Source of the DNA: Micavibrio aeruginosavorus
GTDB taxonomy: Bacteria; Pseudomonadota; Alphaproteobacteria; Micavibrionales; Micavibrionaceae
Reading direction: 5' to 3'
NCBI GenBank assembly: GCA_003241285.1
Contig: QFOT01000088.1
Span: forward strand, 1 to 8,720
DNA length: 8,720 bases
This document shows, piece by piece, positions 6,833-8,720 of this stretch (position 1 is the stretch's first letter; the number at the start of each line of letters is the position of its first letter). The notes below the pieces were generated by a model that was not told where the DNA came from, searched no databases, and worked only from the letters and a program-made list of their open reading frames with translations. Made by a program: the position numbers and the translations under genes.

Positions 6833-7951
6833 ATGCTTAATTATATCCTCCACCGCCTTCTTTTGATGGTTCCAACGATCTTCGGAATACTTCTTGTCAG
6901 CTTTATCGTCATCCAGTTTGTCCCCGGCGGGCCAGTGGAGCGCATGATCGCGCAGCTTCAGGGCCATGACGTCGGTGCCACCTCCCGTTTTTCCGGCGGG
7001 GGCGGCGATATGGCGGCGGGCGGGGCCATGGATGCATCATCCTCCGGCGCTGTCGGCGCTCAATCCTCTTATCGCGGGGCGCAAGGACTTGATCCTGAAT
7101 TCGTCAAGGAACTGGAACGCCTTTACGGCTTTGACAAACCGGCGCATGAGCGGTTCTGGATCATGCTCAAAAATTACCTGCGTTTCGATCTCGGCCAAAG
7201 CTATTACCGCGATGTCAAAGTCACTGATCTGATTTTAGAGAAAATGCCGGTCTCCGTTTCACTCGGCCTGTGGTCGACGCTATTGATTTATCTGATCTCC
7301 ATTCCTCTTGGGATCCGCAAAGCCGTTAAGGATGGACAATCTTTCGATGTCTGGACTTCCGCTGCCATTTTTATTGGTTATGCCATCCCCTCCTTCCTGT
7401 TCGCCATTTTGCTGATTATTCTTTTTGCCGGAGGCAGATATTTTGACTGGTTCCCGCTGCGCGGAATTGTGTCTGATAATTGGGGCGACCTGCCCTGGTA
7501 TAAACAGGCTGCTGATTATATGTGGCACCTGACGCTGCCGACGATTGCCATCGTGGTCAGCGGTTTTGCGGGCCTGACCATGCTCACCAAGAATTCATTT
7601 CTGGACGAAATCAATAAACAATATGTTTTGACCGCGCGATCCAAGGGCCTGAGCGAAACCAAAGTTCTTTATGGCCATGTCTTTAGGAACGCGATGCTGA
7701 TCGTTATTGCTGGATTCCCCGCCGCCTTCATGTCGATTTTCTTTACCGGCTCGCTGCTGATCGAAGTTATCTTCTCCCTCGATGGCCTCGGACTCCTTGG
7801 CTATGAATCAATCATCAACCGCGACTATCCGGTCGTGCTGGGCACGCTTTATGTGTATGCGCTGATCGGGCTTGTCGTGACGCTACTGCGTGATGTGATT
7901 TACGTCCTTGTCGATCCGCGTATAGATTTCGGGAACCGCGCCAATGCTTAA
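6833..7951 (+). CDS. yejB: YejB-type peptide ABC transporter permease
   Basis: The 372-residue inner-membrane permease pairs with YejE to form the channel of the Yej peptide/microcin C importer. Membrane segments lie at about 9-29, 139-160, 174-198, 232-250, 285-308 and 336-360. The first periplasmic region has a Gly/Ser/Ala-rich stretch (54-85) before YRGAQGLDPEF and LYGFDKPAHERF; E. coli YejB has a comparable low-complexity insert before the same motif, so this is a family trait. LGLWSTLLIYLISIPLGIRKA, GYAIPSFLFAILLI, LTMLTKNSFLDE and SLDGLGLLGYE are close to E. coli YejB as I recall it. The EAA loop that contacts the ATPase is at 265-285 (VLTARSKGLSETKVLYGHVFR). ATG 6833 has no clear ribosome binding site; only 16 bases separate it from the repeat element. 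It overlaps yejE by 8 bases. Confidence 0.95.
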   Translation: MLNYILHRLLLMVPTIFGILLVSFIVIQFVPGGPVERMIAQLQGHDVGATSRFSGGGGDMAAGGAMDASSSGAVGAQSSYRGAQGLDPEFVKELERLYGFDKPAHERFWIMLKNYLRFDLGQSYYRDVKVTDLILEKMPVSVSLGLWSTLLIYLISIPLGIRKAVKDGQSFDVWTSAAIFIGYAIPSFLFAILLIILFAGGRYFDWFPLRGIVSDNWGDLPWYKQAADYMWHLTLPTIAIVVSGFAGLTMLTKNSFLDEINKQYVLTARSKGLSETKVLYGHVFRNAMLIVIAGFPAAFMSIFFTGSLLIEVIFSLDGLGLLGYESIINRDYPVVLGTLYVYALIGLVVTLLRDVIYVLVDPRIDFGNRANA

Positions 7952-8720
7952 ACTATCTCCCCTTACCGAACGCCGTCTTGCCCAGTTCAAAGCCAACCGC
8001 CGCGGCTTCTGGTCTTTATGGATTTTTATGTTCTTCTTCGTCCTCGCCATCGGGGCCGAGTTCGTATCGAACGACAAACCAATTCTGGTCAGCTATAAAA
8101 ACCATTATTATATGCCGGTGTTTCAAATGTTGCCTGAAACGACATTCGGCGGCGAATTTGAAACCGAAACCGATTACCGGGATCCTTATGTCGCGGACCT
8201 GATCAACAAAGACGGCTGGGCGATCTGGCCGCTCTTTCGCTATTCCTTTGACACGATTAATTACAACCTGCCGGAACCCGCGCCCTCGAAGCCGACGAAA
8301 GACAATATTATCGGCACGGATGATCAGGGCCGCGATGTTCTGGCGCGCGTCATCTACGGCTTTCGTATTTCCGTTCTTTTCGGTCTGGCCCTGACGATAG
8401 CTTCCTCGATTATCGGCGTCGCCGCAGGCGCAATTCAGGGCTATTATGGCGGCAAGACGGATCTGGTCGCCCAGCGCGTCATTGAAATTTGGTCCTCACT
8501 ACCGAGCCTTTATATCCTGATTATTTTTTCGGCTTTATTTACGCCCGGCTTCTGGACGCTTCTATTAATCCTGCTTTTGTTTTCGTGGGTAAATTTAGTG
8601 GACGTGGTGCGTGCCGAATTCCTGCGCGCCAGAAATTTTGATTACGTCCGCGCCGCTCGCGCACTCGGCGTCAAAAACGGCGTCATTATTCGCCGCCATG
8701 TCTTGCCGAACGCCATGGTA
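7944..8720 (+). CDS. yejE: YejE-type peptide ABC transporter permease (3' end outside window)
   Basis: An open frame from ATG 7944 runs to the window edge (259 codons, no stop); full-length YejE is around 340 residues, so about 80 are missing. The protein has an N-terminal membrane segment (24-41) and a periplasmic part with YMPVFQMLPETTFGGEF and a Trp/Pro-rich stretch. The permease signature NIIGTDDQGRDVLARVIYG (121-139) follows, with further membrane segments at about 142-163, 183-200 and 202-217. The EAA loop for contact with the ATPase is at 236-256 (RAARALGVKNGVIIRRHVLPN). The start overlaps the end of yejB by 8 bases, and GGGAA at 7931-7935 may be a weak ribosome binding site. It forms the permease pair with YejB; the ATPase gene yejF would be expected next, beyond the window. 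Confidence 0.95.
   Translation, partial: MLKLSPLTERRLAQFKANRRGFWSLWIFMFFFVLAIGAEFVSNDKPILVSYKNHYYMPVFQMLPETTFGGEFETETDYRDPYVADLINKDGWAIWPLFRYSFDTINYNLPEPAPSKPTKDNIIGTDDQGRDVLARVIYGFRISVLFGLALTIASSIIGVAAGAIQGYYGGKTDLVAQRVIEIWSSLPSLYILIIFSALFTPGFWTLLLILLLFSWVNLVDVVRAEFLRARNFDYVRAARALGVKNGVIIRRHVLPNAMV

Overview
The window comes from a Gram-negative bacterium, most likely an alphaproteobacterium. The evidence is a set of KDO/LPS-type genes, an inner-membrane and periplasmic Yej-type peptide ABC transporter, a class IIA HAD hydrolase of a type common in alphaproteobacteria, and moderately GC-rich coding sequence with short interspersed palindromic repeats. I cannot name the genus. All genes I can support are on the + strand.

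Layout. (1) 2-268 is the 3' end of a HAD-superfamily hydrolase. (2) 269-390 is intergenic and holds a palindromic repeat element. (3) 391-5261 is a tightly packed run of four genes: yejA (periplasmic peptide-binding protein), a divergent kdsB-like sugar cytidylyltransferase, an O-antigen ligase/polymerase-like membrane protein with a helical, TPR-like tail, and a histidine-phosphatase-fold protein. Each junction overlaps by 1 to 8 bases, so one mRNA with translational coupling is likely. (4) 5262-5295 is a very A/T-rich gap with a 10-base tandem repeat and a TATAAT box. The box lies so close to the next ATG that the transcript could be leaderless. (5) 5296-6747 is an unrecognised, A/T-richer gene for an apparently cytosolic protein with an HEIGH zinc-protease motif. 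(6) A second copy of the palindromic repeat starts on the stop codon of that gene. (7) yejB (6833-7951) and yejE (7944 to the window end, truncated) encode the two permeases of the Yej importer.

How they fit together. YejA, YejB and YejE are parts of one dipeptide/oligopeptide (microcin C-type) importer. Here, however, the binding-protein gene is separated from the permease genes by three envelope-polysaccharide-type genes and the putative metalloprotease. The ATPase (yejF) is presumably beyond the right edge. The KdsB-like enzyme would activate a 3-deoxy-ulosonic acid with CMP, and the ligase-like protein would join or polymerise glycans at the periplasmic face.

The points most worth following up are the HEIGH protein with its own possible leaderless promoter, the loss of the second catalytic histidine in the phosphatase-like protein, the sequence departures in the KdsB-like protein, and the two similar repeats that bracket the 391-6747 block. 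I see no CRISPR array, rRNA, tRNA, transposase or complete defence system.
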